Below are positions 1 to 7,511 of a DNA stretch of 29,423 nt, one piece after another (positions within the stretch are counted from its first letter, which is position 1; every line of letters starts with the position of its first letter). Source of the DNA: Prevotella sp. CAG:1058 (GTDB lineage Bacteria > Bacteroidota > Bacteroidia > Bacteroidales > Bacteroidaceae). The notes beneath the pieces are model-generated. The model was given only the letters and a program-made list of their open reading frames with translations, ran no database searches and was not told where the DNA came from. The translations under genes and the position numbers were made by a program. The DNA lies in NCBI GenBank assembly GCA_000433175.1, contig HF986752.1, forward strand, positions 1 to 29,423, read 5' to 3'.

Positions 1-368
1 CTGTCTATCGCGTCGATGACGTAGTCGTAGCCGCCGATGCCGAAACTGTCAGCCGTCGAAGCGTTGAAGGCCTCGTGGCGTGCGTCAATGTCGGCGTCGG
101 GGTTGATTTCAAGCAGGTGTTCCTTAAGCGCGTCGACCTTCACCTGCCCCACGGTCACGGCCGTGGCCATCAGCTGGCGGTTTATGTTGGATGGGCACAC
201 GCGGTCCTGGTCGACTATTGTTATATGGCTTACGCCCGAACGCACCAGCCCTTCGACGCACCAGCTGCCGACGCCGCCTACGCCGAACACTATAACGCGG
301 GTTTCCGCCAGGCGGGCTGCGCACTCGTCGCCGACAAGCAGGCGCGTACGTGATGAAAAGTCTATCAT
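1..368 (-). CDS. tcdA: tRNA threonylcarbamoyladenosine dehydratase (E1-like), N-terminal part
   Basis: The reading frame starts at the ATG at 368 and runs off the left edge of the window, so only about 122 N-terminal residues are visible. TcdA (CsdL) uses ATP to cyclise the t6A37 base of ANN-decoding tRNAs to ct6A. The visible part is the ThiF/MoeB/UBA1-type Rossmann fold. A glycine-rich ATP loop (GVGGVGSW) lies near residue 31. It is followed by a VDQDRV strand end and then SNINRQL, which carries the family's conserved nucleotide-contacting Asn-Arg. The AT..VGQ.KV pattern that follows is usual for TcdA. It lies 35 bp downstream of dusB, another tRNA modification gene, and is probably co-transcribed with it. 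MoeB or ThiF are alternatives, but the short N-terminus and the RNRQL-type context favour TcdA. The C-terminal region that would separate them is outside the window. Confidence 0.85.
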   Translation of the reverse strand, partial: MIDFSSRTRLLVGDECAARLAETRVIVFGVGGVGSWCVEGLVRSGVSHITIVDQDRVCPSNINRQLMATAVTVGQVKVDALKEHLLEINPDADIDARHEAFNASTADSFGIGGYDYVIDAID

Positions 369-403
369 AACTTCTTGTTTTTCGTTAAATGTCCGACAGC
401 GCA

Positions 404-1456
404 TCACTCCCCGGCGCTGTCCATGCCAAGCGGCGTTACGTCGCCGTCCTGTCCGCCGTCGCCGGCAGCCCGCGGCCCGGCCAGCATGCGCCGGCAGTCT
501 TCCAGTATGCCCGTCAGCTCGTCGGCCGTCTCCGCCCGCAGCATGGCAATGCGCGTCTGGCGGAAGTTGGGTATGCCCTTGAATATGGGCGTGGCGGCGA
601 GGTGCCGGCGGGTATGCAGTATACCTCGATACTCGTCGATGCGCTCCACGTTGATGCGCAGCTGCTCCTCGAGAATGTCTAACTTTCGATTGAAGTCGAG
701 CGACTCGTCGGCCGGACGGCCGTCGAGCCAGTCGCGCATTTCCTTGAATATCCACGGGCGGCCGAACGTGGCGCGGCCCACCATGACGGCGTCGACGCCG
801 TAACGCTCGAACGCCAACCTGGCGTCTTCGGGCGATACGATGTCGCCGTTGCCTATTATAGGTATATGTATGCGCGGGTTCTGCTTAACCCTGCCTATCA
901 AGGTCCAGTCGGCCTCGCCCGTGTACATCTGCGCACGGGTGCGGCCATGTATGGTGAGAGCCTGTATGCCGCAGTCCTGCAACTGCTCGGCCAGGTCTTC
1001 TATTATGAGGTTCTGGCTGTCCCAGCCCAGGCGCGTCTTTACCGTAACGGGCACCTTCACCGCGTCGACCACGGCGCGCGTTATCTTGAGCATCAGCGGC
1101 ACGTCGCGCAGCATGCCTGCGCCCGCCCCCTTGCCGGCCACCTTCTTCACGGGACAGCCGAAGTTTAGGTCTATCAGGTCGGGGCCTGCCTGCTCCACTA
1201 TCTTTGCCGCCTCGGCCATCGACTCTGCGTCGCGGCCGTATATCTGTATGCCCACGGGGCGCTCGTCGTCGCTGATTGCCAGTTTGCTGATGGTGCTCTT
1301 CACTTCGCGCACCAGCGCTTCCGCGCTGACAAACTCGGTATAAACCATAGCCGCGCCGTAGCGTTTGCACAGCCGGCGGAAACCTATGTCGGTGACGTCC
1401 TCCATCGGTGCGAGGAACAGCGGGCGCGGCCCGAATTGTATGTTGCCTATGTTCAT
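404..1456 (-). CDS. dusB: tRNA-dihydrouridine synthase (DusB/NifR3 family)
   Basis: A 350-residue flavoenzyme that reduces specific uridines in the tRNA D-loop to dihydrouridine using FMN and NADPH. The N-terminal TIM barrel begins with the family FMN-binding segment LAPMEDVTD (residues 15-23). The catalytic cysteine is in NFGCPVKKV (Cys101), which protonates the uracil ring. Further family signatures are KTRLGW, IHGRTR and IPIIGNGDI, followed by VMVGRATFGRPW, which binds the FMN phosphate. A helical tRNA-binding domain follows. The length matches the family. The last 25 or so residues are Gly/Asp-rich and probably disordered. It lies between dprA and tcdA on the same strand with short gaps, suggesting one transcript. 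The family call is firm. The exact target uridine cannot be read from the sequence. Confidence 0.95.
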   Translation of the reverse strand: MNIGNIQFGPRPLFLAPMEDVTDIGFRRLCKRYGAAMVYTEFVSAEALVREVKSTISKLAISDDERPVGIQIYGRDAESMAEAAKIVEQAGPDLIDLNFGCPVKKVAGKGAGAGMLRDVPLMLKITRAVVDAVKVPVTVKTRLGWDSQNLIIEDLAEQLQDCGIQALTIHGRTRAQMYTGEADWTLIGRVKQNPRIHIPIIGNGDIVSPEDARLAFERYGVDAVMVGRATFGRPWIFKEMRDWLDGRPADESLDFNRKLDILEEQLRINVERIDEYRGILHTRRHLAATPIFKGIPNFRQTRIAMLRAETADELTGILEDCRRMLAGPRAAGDGGQDGDVTPLGMDSAGE

Positions 1457-1521
1457 GTTGCTTGCGGTTTGCGGACCACGGCCGGCTGCCAGCCTGCCTC
1501 AACGTCCGCCGTTATCCTTTC

Positions 1522-2655
1522 TCAAATTTTTATCAAATGGTAAACTCCCCCTGCCAGGCATTTTATCATGCCCTTCATCTCGAGCGAGAACATCACGGCT
1601 GCCAGCCGTCCCACGGGTATTGCCGCGCGTGCCGACAAGGTGTTGATTTGCAGGTCGTTGTCCTTCTGCAAAATGTCTGCCACGGCCTGCTCCTCATCCG
1701 TAAGGTCGGGGAAGAGGGTCCTCTCAATGCCTTCGCGCCGTGCCTGCTCCAGGCGGGCGTCAACGGTCCAGCCCATCGCCGCCACGAAGTCGTCGGCCGA
1801 CGATATGAGCGACGCCTTGTTGTCGCGTATCAGGTTGTTGCAGCCCTCCGAGCATTCGTCGCCCGCGCGGCCGGGGTATGCAAACACGTCCCTGTCGTAG
1901 CTGCGTGCCAGGCGCGCCGTAGACAAGGCTCCGCCGCGCACGGCGCTCTCAACCACGACGGTGGCGTCGGCCATGCCAGCCACGATGCGGTTGCGCCGCA
2001 GGAAGTTCAGCTTGTCGGCGTTGGTGTGGGTGAAAAACTCGGTCAGCAGTCCGCCGTGCGCCGTCATGCTTGAGGCTGTGTCGCGGTGGCTCGGCGGATA
2101 CAGCCTGTCGAGTCCGTGGGCAAGCACGGCCACGGTGTCGGCACCGCAGCCGAGAGCCTCGCGGTGGGCGCACACGTCTATGCCGTAAGCCAGTCCGCTG
2201 ACTACCAGCACGTCAGGGCACAACTCCTTGAGCCGCCTTACGAACAAGCGCACGCAGTCCTGCCCGTAGGCGGTGCAGCGGCGCGTTCCCACCACGCTGA
2301 CCACCCTCCGCCCGTTAAGTCCGGCGGTGCCGCGGTAGAACAGGACGAGGGGTGCGTCGGGACAGTCCCTAAGCCGCGCCGGATAGGCTTCGTCGCCCAT
2401 GCACATTATGCTGACGCCCGTGCGCGCGGCATACTCAAGCTCGCCCTCTGCCCTGCGCCTCGCCTCGTCGGCACAGGCCAGGGCTTCGGCCACCCTGTCG
2501 GGGCATCCCGGCGCCATGTCGCGTATGTTGCGACCGTTGTCCATCACTGCCGACGCGCTGCCGGCCGTGCGGTATAGCCTGACGGCGGCTTCGGGGTTGA
2601 AGTGGCATGCGGCTGCAAGCGTCAGTGTGTCTAACGTCTCTTTGTCAAAGTCCAT
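1522..2655 (-). CDS. dprA: DNA-processing protein DprA (Smf)
   Basis: A 377-residue protein of the DprA/Smf family, which binds incoming single-stranded DNA and loads RecA during natural transformation. Widespread homologues also exist in bacteria not known to be competent. The N-terminal ~100 residues are a SAM-like helical region. The central Rossmann-like domain shows the family motifs VVGTRRCTAYG, SGLAYGIDVCAHR, HGLDRLYPPSH, the LLTEF strand and RNRIVAGMADATVVVE followed by GGALSTA. The C-terminal ~60 residues (from about 315) look like the DML1-type winged helix. It sits between the thioesterase (60-bp gap) and dusB (65-bp gap) on the same strand. All core motifs are intact, so I see no sign of decay. 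Competence in this organism is not implied. Confidence 0.95.
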   Translation of the reverse strand: MDFDKETLDTLTLAAACHFNPEAAVRLYRTAGSASAVMDNGRNIRDMAPGCPDRVAEALACADEARRRAEGELEYAARTGVSIMCMGDEAYPARLRDCPDAPLVLFYRGTAGLNGRRVVSVVGTRRCTAYGQDCVRLFVRRLKELCPDVLVVSGLAYGIDVCAHREALGCGADTVAVLAHGLDRLYPPSHRDTASSMTAHGGLLTEFFTHTNADKLNFLRRNRIVAGMADATVVVESAVRGGALSTARLARSYDRDVFAYPGRAGDECSEGCNNLIRDNKASLISSADDFVAAMGWTVDARLEQARREGIERTLFPDLTDEEQAVADILQKDNDLQINTLSARAAIPVGRLAAVMFSLEMKGMIKCLAGGVYHLIKI

Positions 2656-2715
2656 CGTGTCAACTTGATTGTATCTGCCGGCAACGGCCGCCCGAGCGGG
2701 CGTCCGGCCGTCTCA

Positions 2716-3111
2716 TCATGCAAAGCCGAAGGCCTCGTCGTAATCCTTGCTGATGGCCAACTTGCCGTCTACTATGCACACAAGGTCTATCGTACCCTTG
2801 AAGCAGAGCTTGTGGTCAGAGGCGCGGTAGATGTCCTGCTGGAACACGTAGCGCAGCCCTTCTTTCCTTATGTTGAGGCACGAGTCGAACTCGTCGTCGC
2901 ACCTCAGCGGAGTCTTGAACTGGAGGTTCATGCGTGCCACGACGGCGTCGATGCCGCGGCGGTGCATCTCGGCGAAGCTGAGCCCGCACTTCTGAAGGAA
3001 CAGGTGGCGGGTATGCTCGGCGTAGTGCAGGTAGTTGGCGTTGTTGACTATGCCCTCGATGTCGCACTCGTAGTCGCGGACCATCATCCGCGCAGTGAAA
3101 ATATAATCCAT
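2716..3111 (-). CDS. acyl-CoA thioesterase, 4HBT/YbgC hot-dog family
   Basis: A 131-residue hot-dog fold thioesterase. I place the start at the ATG at 3111 (MDYIFTARMMVRDYECD) rather than at the upstream in-frame ATG at 3141. The 3111 start gives the usual YbgC-type N-terminus of a single strand followed by R-D-Y-E-C-D. The motif YECDIEGIVNNANYLHYAEH (about residues 14-33) corresponds to the family's D-x-D-x-x-G-x-V-x-x-x-x-Y active-site segment, with the catalytic Asp retained. The second half holds the FKTPLRCDDEFD strand turn typical of the fold. The substrate is unknown. Family members hydrolyse short-chain or aromatic acyl-CoAs, and YbgC associates with acyl carrier protein. It is first in the minus-strand run with dprA, dusB and tcdA. 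Confidence 0.88.
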   Translation of the reverse strand: MDYIFTARMMVRDYECDIEGIVNNANYLHYAEHTRHLFLQKCGLSFAEMHRRGIDAVVARMNLQFKTPLRCDDEFDSCLNIRKEGLRYVFQQDIYRASDHKLCFKGTIDLVCIVDGKLAISKDYDEAFGFA

Positions 3112-3167
3112 TACAAATATTCTTATATGTGCTGCACGCACGGCTGATACACGCCGGCGCGCCGGTG

Positions 3168-3175
3168 CAAAGTTA
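3168..3175 (-). promoter_or_regulatory. -7 box for the thioesterase-dprA-dusB-tcdA run
   Basis: On the minus strand the sequence reads TAACTTTG, matching the Bacteroidetes -7 consensus TAnnTTTG. It lies about 57 bp upstream of the thioesterase start. No convincing -33 TTTG is visible 19-21 bp further upstream. The leader contains a perfect 12-bp palindrome CCGGCGCGCCGG at about 3154-3165. Confidence 0.5.
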
Positions 3176-3287
3176 ACGTTTTTACGCCGTAATCAGCATT
3201 GTTGGGCTCAAAAAATACATGTTTTAGCACGCCGCGGCGGCGCATGGCGCAAGCGGCGGCGTAACTGCCTGGCACAGGGGCGTTTAC

Positions 3288-3368
3288 AAAAGGTTACCTT
3301 TTGCGTTGTAAAAGACGGCATTTTGGAGCGTAAAAGGTAACCTTTTGAAACATGAAAGGCGGCCTTTT
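3288..3368. repeat. 22-bp-phased palindrome array A (4 units)
   Basis: Four 15-bp near-palindromes start at 3288, 3310, 3332 and 3354, exactly 22 bp apart with 7-bp spacers. They read AAAAGGTTACCTTTT, AAAAGACGGCATTTT, AAAAGGTAACCTTTT and GAAAGGCGGCCTTTT. Units 1 and 3 are perfect inverted repeats about a central base. Unit 2 is the asymmetric one. The array lies in the 502-bp gap between the divergent thioesterase and dapB genes. Three more arrays of the same design occur in this window. I do not recognise the family. The spacing of about two helical turns suggests cooperative protein binding on one DNA face, but this is inference. The rest of the gap holds the thioesterase promoter (left) and the 88-bp promoter repeats (right). 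Confidence 0.93.
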
Positions 3369-3435
3369 GCAAAACGGGCGTTATCCATTGGCTATGCAGG
3401 CGGCGTCCCGGAATTGGCAAATAGCCGAAAAGCAA

Positions 3436-3587
3436 GTGAAAATAAGAGCTCGTTTCTCGCGCTTTTATTTTGCATTTCTCTCAACTTGCACTATCTTTGA
3501 ATAAGACAGGCGACGTCTCGGAAGTGAAAATAAAAGCTCGTTTCTCTCGCTTTTATTTTGCACTTCACTCAACTTGCACTATCTTTG
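3436..3587 (+). repeat. Tandem 88-bp promoter repeat upstream of dapB
   Basis: One full copy starts at 3436 and a second at 3524, exactly 88 bp later. The second copy ends at its -7 box. Each copy carries an inverted repeat: AAAATAAAAGC at 3527-3537 pairs with GCTTTTATTTT at 3549-3559, and the distal copy has one mismatch. This is followed by a TTTTG -33 box and a TATCTTTG -7 box (3492-3499 and 3580-3587). The linker between copies begins ATAAGACAGGCGACG. A clearly homologous duplicated module, including this linker, lies on the minus strand at 28393-28530, so this is a dispersed element and not a local duplication only. Confidence 0.92.
3556..3587 (+). promoter_or_regulatory. dapB proximal promoter
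   Basis: TTTTG at 3556-3560, then 19 bp, then TATCTTTG at 3580-3587. This is a near-ideal Bacteroidetes sigma-ABfr-type promoter about 26 bp before the dapB ATG. An equivalent distal promoter sits 88 bp upstream (-7 box at 3492-3499), so transcription probably starts at two points. Confidence 0.82.
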
Positions 3588-3613
3588 CAGACTGAATAAA
3601 TTACAAAATACAA

Positions 3614-4369
3614 ATGAAAATAGCAATCATAGGCTACGGCAAAATGGGCAAGATGATAGAAGAGATAGCCCTCGGCCGCGGCCACGAAATCGTAAGCATC
3701 ATCGACAAAGACAACCAACAGGACTTCGACTCTGAGGCTTTCGCCTCGGCCGACGTCGCCATAGAGTTCACCAATCCGGCAGCTGCCTACGGCAATTACC
3801 TCAAGGCTTTCGCCAAGGGAGTCAAGGTGGTGTCGGGCTCTACGGGCTGGATGAAAGACCACGGCGACGACGTACGCCGCATGTGCAACGACGAGGGCAA
3901 GACCCTCTTCTGGGCTTCAAACTTCAGCGTAGGCGTAGCCATATTCTCCGCCGTCAACCGCTACCTGGCCAAGATAATGAACGGGTTTACGGAATACTCG
4001 GTGTCAATGGAGGAGACACACCACATACACAAGCTCGACGCACCCAGCGGCACGGCCATAACGCTTGCCGAAGAGATTGTAGACAACCTCGACAGGAAGG
4101 ACAAATGGGTGATGGGCACGCTCTCGGCAGCCGACGGCACCGTGACCGGCAGCGACAAGTGCGCCGACGACGAGATAGCAATCAACAGCATACGCCGCGG
4201 CGAAGTGCCGGGCATACACACTATAAAGTATGACTCCGAGGCCGACAGCATAACCATAACACACGACGCACACTCGCGCAAGGGCTTCGCACTGGGTGCG
4301 GTGCTGGCAGCCGAATACACAAAGGAACACAGCGGACTGCTGACCATAAGCGACATGTTCAAGTTCTGA
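3614..4369 (+). CDS. dapB: 4-hydroxy-tetrahydrodipicolinate reductase
   Basis: A 251-residue DapB. It reduces 4-hydroxy-tetrahydrodipicolinate to tetrahydrodipicolinate with NAD(P)H in the cytoplasmic lysine and meso-diaminopimelate pathway, which feeds peptidoglycan synthesis. The N-terminal Rossmann fold opens with IGYGKMGKMIEEIA (residues 6-19), and the cofactor domain continues to SGSTGW. The catalytic segment EETHHIHKLDAPSGTA (about 134-149) contains the conserved His pair, Lys and the substrate-binding SGTA loop. A typical SIRRGEVPGIHTI stretch follows. The length is normal for the Bacteroidetes form. It leads the run dapB, lepB, lepB-like, WbqC and is driven by the duplicated promoter just upstream. 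Confidence 0.97.
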   Translation: MKIAIIGYGKMGKMIEEIALGRGHEIVSIIDKDNQQDFDSEAFASADVAIEFTNPAAAYGNYLKAFAKGVKVVSGSTGWMKDHGDDVRRMCNDEGKTLFWASNFSVGVAIFSAVNRYLAKIMNGFTEYSVSMEETHHIHKLDAPSGTAITLAEEIVDNLDRKDKWVMGTLSAADGTVTGSDKCADDEIAINSIRRGEVPGIHTIKYDSEADSITITHDAHSRKGFALGAVLAAEYTKEHSGLLTISDMFKF

Positions 4370-4507
4370 CGGCAGCCTGCACCGCAGGCTACAACCGGCA
4401 GACAAGACAATACACCGGCACCGCAGCACCCCGTACGGGCGGCATGGGCCACAGGCCGCGACATGCCCCGGCAGGACCGCAGGCGGCGCATTGTTATAAA
4501 GACAGAA

Positions 4508-5978
4508 ATGGAAAACAAGGAAAGAAAACAGCTAAACATGAAAAAACAATGGGCGAAGTGCATCATCGTAACTGCCTTGTACCTCGCCTTCCTGCTTTGG
4601 GTTAAAAGCTGGTGGGGGCTTATCGTGGTCCCGTTCATATTCGACGTGTACATAACGAAGAAGATACGGTGGCAGTGGTGGAAGAACTCCGAACCGCCGG
4701 TGCGCTTCATCATGTCGTGGGTCGACGCCATAGTGTTCGCCCTCGTGGCCGTCTACTTCATCAACCTGTTCTTCTTCCAGAACTACGTCATACCCTCGTC
4801 GTCGCTCGAGAAGTCGCTGCTTACGGGCGACTACCTCTTCGTCAGCAAGGTAAGCTACGGCCCGCGCATACCCGAGACGCCGCTCACCATGCCGCTGACG
4901 CAGCACACACTGCCCGTACTGGGCTGCAAGTCGTACCTGGAATGGCCGCAGTGGGACTACCGCAGGGTGAAAGGATTCGGCAACGTGGAGCTTAACGACA
5001 TCGTGGTTTTCAACTACCCGTCGGGCGACACGCTCGTAAGCAACGAGCAATACCAGGCCGCCGACTTCTACATGATGTGCTACTCGTTCGGCAGCCAGCT
5101 GCTGCAGACGCAGCCCGACCTCGCAGCCATGACACCGCAACAGCAGTACGACTGGTACAGGAAGGTTTACAACACCGGCCGCGAGTACATCGTCGACAAC
5201 TCGGGCACTTACGGCAAGATAACCACAAGGCCCGTAGACCGCCGCGAGAACTACGTGAAGCGCTGCGTCGGACTGCCCGGACAGACGCTCCAGATAAAGA
5301 ACCGCATAATCTATCTTGACGGCAAACCCAACAAGGAACCCGACAACGTGCAGTACACTTACTACGTGAAGCTACTGCAACCCATACCCGACGACCTCAT
5401 GAAGGAACTCGGAATAAGCATGGAAGACCTGACAAGCCTCAACCAGAACGGCTAAATGCCGCTGACCAACAGGGCGGTCAAGGCACTCGGGGCGCGCGAC
5501 CAACAGGGCGGTCAAGGCACTCGGGGCGCGCAAGGACATCGTGCAAAGCATAACGCTCAACACGGACACAATTACCGGAGACATCTATCCGCTCAACGCC
5601 AACACGGGCTGGACGCGCGACAACTACGGCCCGGTATGGATTCCGAAGAAGGGCGGGACGGTCAAGCTCGACATGAAGAACATAGCCGTCTACGAACGTC
5701 CCATCCGCGTCTACGAGGGCAACGACCTCCAGGTGCGCGGCGGAAAGATTTACATCAACGGCAAGCAGACCGACCGGTACACGTTCAAGATGGACTATTA
5801 CTGGATGATGGGCGACAACCGCCACAATTCCGCCGACAGCCGTTACTGGGGCTTCGTGCCTGAAGACCACATCGTAGGCAAGCCCATCTTCATCTGGTGG
5901 AGCAGCGACCCCGACCGCCACGGACTGTCGGGCATACGCTGGAACAGGCTGTTCAAAATGGTTGACAACATAAAATAG
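4508..5978 (+). pseudogene. lepB: Signal peptidase I, broken by a nonsense codon and a 34-bp duplication
   Basis: Signal peptidase I removes signal peptides from exported proteins on the outer face of the inner membrane. The N-terminal piece (ATG 4508 or 4538 to TAA 5453-5455) has the membrane segments, the catalytic Ser region IPSSSLEKSLLTGDYLFVSK and the catalytic Lys box YVKRCVGLPG. The remainder continues to 5978 with box E, GDNRHNSADSRYWGFVPEDH. Two lesions separate them. One is an in-frame TAA after LNQNG, probably a former Tyr codon. The other is a perfect 34-bp tandem duplication (5464-5531) that shifts the frame. Removing one copy rejoins MPLTNRAVKALGAR directly to KDIVQSITLN. As written, the first piece lacks box E and the second has no good start, so I predict loss of function. 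Sequencing or assembly error remains possible because signal peptidase I is normally essential and other boxes are undamaged. Confidence 0.85.
5464..5531 (+). repeat. 34-bp perfect tandem duplication inside lepB
   Basis: Copies at 5464-5497 and 5498-5531 are identical and begin GACCAACAGGGCGG. The length is not a multiple of three, so the duplication shifts the signal peptidase reading frame. It begins only 8 bp after the premature TAA. Confidence 0.97.
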
Positions 5979-6099
5979 CAGGCGCAATGGCAAGAAGGCA
6001 GGACACGGCTACCCCCAGCAAAGGCCTGCCTTGCCGCCGGCTGACGGCAGGAACGCGCATGGCATTCCGCCGAAAACTTGCCGACCAGCCAACTGGAAC

Positions 6100-6783
6100 A
6101 TGAACAATACGCTCAGGTTTGTGATGGCGCTGGTAGTCACAATCTTGCTGATGCTGACTTTCCGTGCGCTTGTGTTCACCGTATACACGGTCAGTGGAAC
6201 CACACTGGAACCGTGCTTCGCCGACGGCGACCGTGTATTGGTGAACAGATGGAGCTATGGCCTGCGCACAGGCGGGGGCGGAATGTTCAGATATGCACGG
6301 TGGATAGGCTCGCCTATCGAACGCGGCGACCTGGCGGTATTCAACAACCCGGCCGACACGGCGCGGCGCATATCGGCGAAAAAGGCGCTCGCATACTACT
6401 GCACGGGCGTGCCAGGCGACACCATAAGGATAGGCGGCGCACGCGTGGTAGTGCCAGGCAAGGACACGCCTTGCCGCGTAACGCCCGCCAATGCGCGCCT
6501 GCTGTGCTTCCTTTACAACAGGTTCGAAGGGCGCAAGGCCAGCGTAAGCGGCGGCCGCCTATATGTGGACGGCAAGGAGACGAAGTGCGCCACGCTTGCC
6601 AACGACTACTACTGGTTCAGCTCAGGACGGGCAGGCGACCGCAGCGACTCGCGCAGTTTCGGCCTCGTACCCGAGACCCACGTAATAGGAAAGGTGGCAA
6701 TGCTTCTCTATTCAACCGACAAATCGAAACCCTTTACACACCGTCTGCGCAAAGACAGGTTTCTCCTCATTATAAGAAAATAG
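6100..6783 (+). CDS. Signal-peptidase-I-like protein without the catalytic dyad
   Basis: A 227-residue S26-family homologue, starting at the ATG at 6100 (MNNTLRFVMALVVT). One N-terminal membrane helix (about residues 5-27) is followed by the family fold. YTVSGTTLEPCFADGDRVLV aligns with the box B Ser segment, but the nucleophile position is Thr. ALAYYCTGVPGDTIRI aligns with the Lys box YVKRCVGLPG, but Tyr stands where the general-base Lys should be. The C-terminal box E equivalent is also altered (SSGRAGDRSDSRSFGLVPETHVIGK). It is therefore probably proteolytically inactive and might act as a partner or regulator, as adjacent lepB-like paralogues are common in Bacteroidetes. It follows the broken lepB by 121 bp and precedes the WbqC gene by 74 bp on the same strand. 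Its frame is fully intact, unlike its neighbour. Confidence 0.82.
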   Translation: MNNTLRFVMALVVTILLMLTFRALVFTVYTVSGTTLEPCFADGDRVLVNRWSYGLRTGGGGMFRYARWIGSPIERGDLAVFNNPADTARRISAKKALAYYCTGVPGDTIRIGGARVVVPGKDTPCRVTPANARLLCFLYNRFEGRKASVSGGRLYVDGKETKCATLANDYYWFSSGRAGDRSDSRSFGLVPETHVIGKVAMLLYSTDKSKPFTHRLRKDRFLLIIRK

Positions 6784-6857
6784 CCCGGCAGGGGCGCAAC
6801 CGGCAGCCTGCGGCGCCTTAACGGCACACGGGCGGCAACTCCGAAAGAATTATCCCA

Positions 6858-7511
6858 ATGTCACAAGCACTACTTTCGTCAACATATTTCGGCCCCGTAC
6901 AGTGGTACCAGAAGCTGTACAGGTATGACAAGGTGCAGGTGGAAGCCTGCGACAACTTCATAAAACAGACTTACAGGAACCGCTGCGTGATAGCCGCGGC
7001 CAACGGTCTCCAGGCGCTGACGGTACCCGTGGAGCGGACGGCTGACGGCAACATGGACGCAAACGGGGCGCAACAAGGCAAATGCCTGATGAAGGATGTG
7101 CGCATAAGCGACCACGGCAACTGGCGCCACCTGCACTGGAACGCACTGATGAGCGCCTACGGCGAGTCGCCGTTCTTCGAGTTCTATGCCGACGACATAC
7201 GCCCGTTCTTCGAGCGTAAGTGGACATTCCTGTACGACTTCAACGCCGAGATATGCGCCAAGATGTGCGAACTCATAGGCTTGGAGCCTGCAATCGAGCC
7301 GACTACTGAATACCTCCCGGCCGACAGTCCTGCGCTTGCCGGCATCCACGACTACCGCGATGCCATACGCCCCAAGCATCCGGCGGAAGACGGAACGTTC
7401 ACGCCGCGGCGTTATTACCAGGTGTACGAGCGCAAATACGGTTTCTCCCCAAACCTCAGCATACTCGACCTTTTGTTCAATATGGGCAACGAAAGTCTGT
7501 TATATTTATAG
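6858..7511 (+). CDS. WbqC-family protein
   Basis: A 217-residue member of the WbqC-like family (named from an O-antigen gene cluster protein and often near sugar or polysaccharide genes). No biochemical role is established that I can state with certainty. Family features seen here are the N-terminal STYFGPVQWYQKLYRYDKV, QTYRNRCVIAAANG, LTVPVE, and SDHGNWRHLHWNALMSAY followed by SPFFEFYADDI. The C-terminal part holds YYQVYERKYGFSPNLSILDLLFNMG. No signal peptide or membrane segment is evident, so it is probably cytoplasmic. It is the last gene of the dapB run. A weak hairpin and long T tracts follow its stop. Confidence 0.87.
   Translation: MSQALLSSTYFGPVQWYQKLYRYDKVQVEACDNFIKQTYRNRCVIAAANGLQALTVPVERTADGNMDANGAQQGKCLMKDVRISDHGNWRHLHWNALMSAYGESPFFEFYADDIRPFFERKWTFLYDFNAEICAKMCELIGLEPAIEPTTEYLPADSPALAGIHDYRDAIRPKHPAEDGTFTPRRYYQVYERKYGFSPNLSILDLLFNMGNESLLYL

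Noticed and set aside
3154..3165. Perfect palindrome CCGGCGCGCCGG in the thioesterase leader.
   Set aside because: Short GC-only palindromes are expected in this composition. No copies or neighbouring evidence give it a role, so it is only mentioned in the promoter entry.
3288..3368. Possible CRISPR array (regularly spaced short repeats).
   Set aside because: Units are only 15 bp with 7-bp spacers, they vary among themselves, exactly four occur at each of four loci, and there are no cas genes.
4374..4390. Hairpin AGCCTGC-ACC-GCAGGCT after dapB as a terminator.
   Set aside because: There is no T tract and the next genes continue on the same strand, so it is at most a pause or processing site.
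5456..5863. A 135-codon frame beginning right after the lepB stop.
   Set aside because: After its first 14 codons it reads the signal peptidase gene out of frame because of the 34-bp duplication. The protein is Gln/His/Arg-rich and not real.
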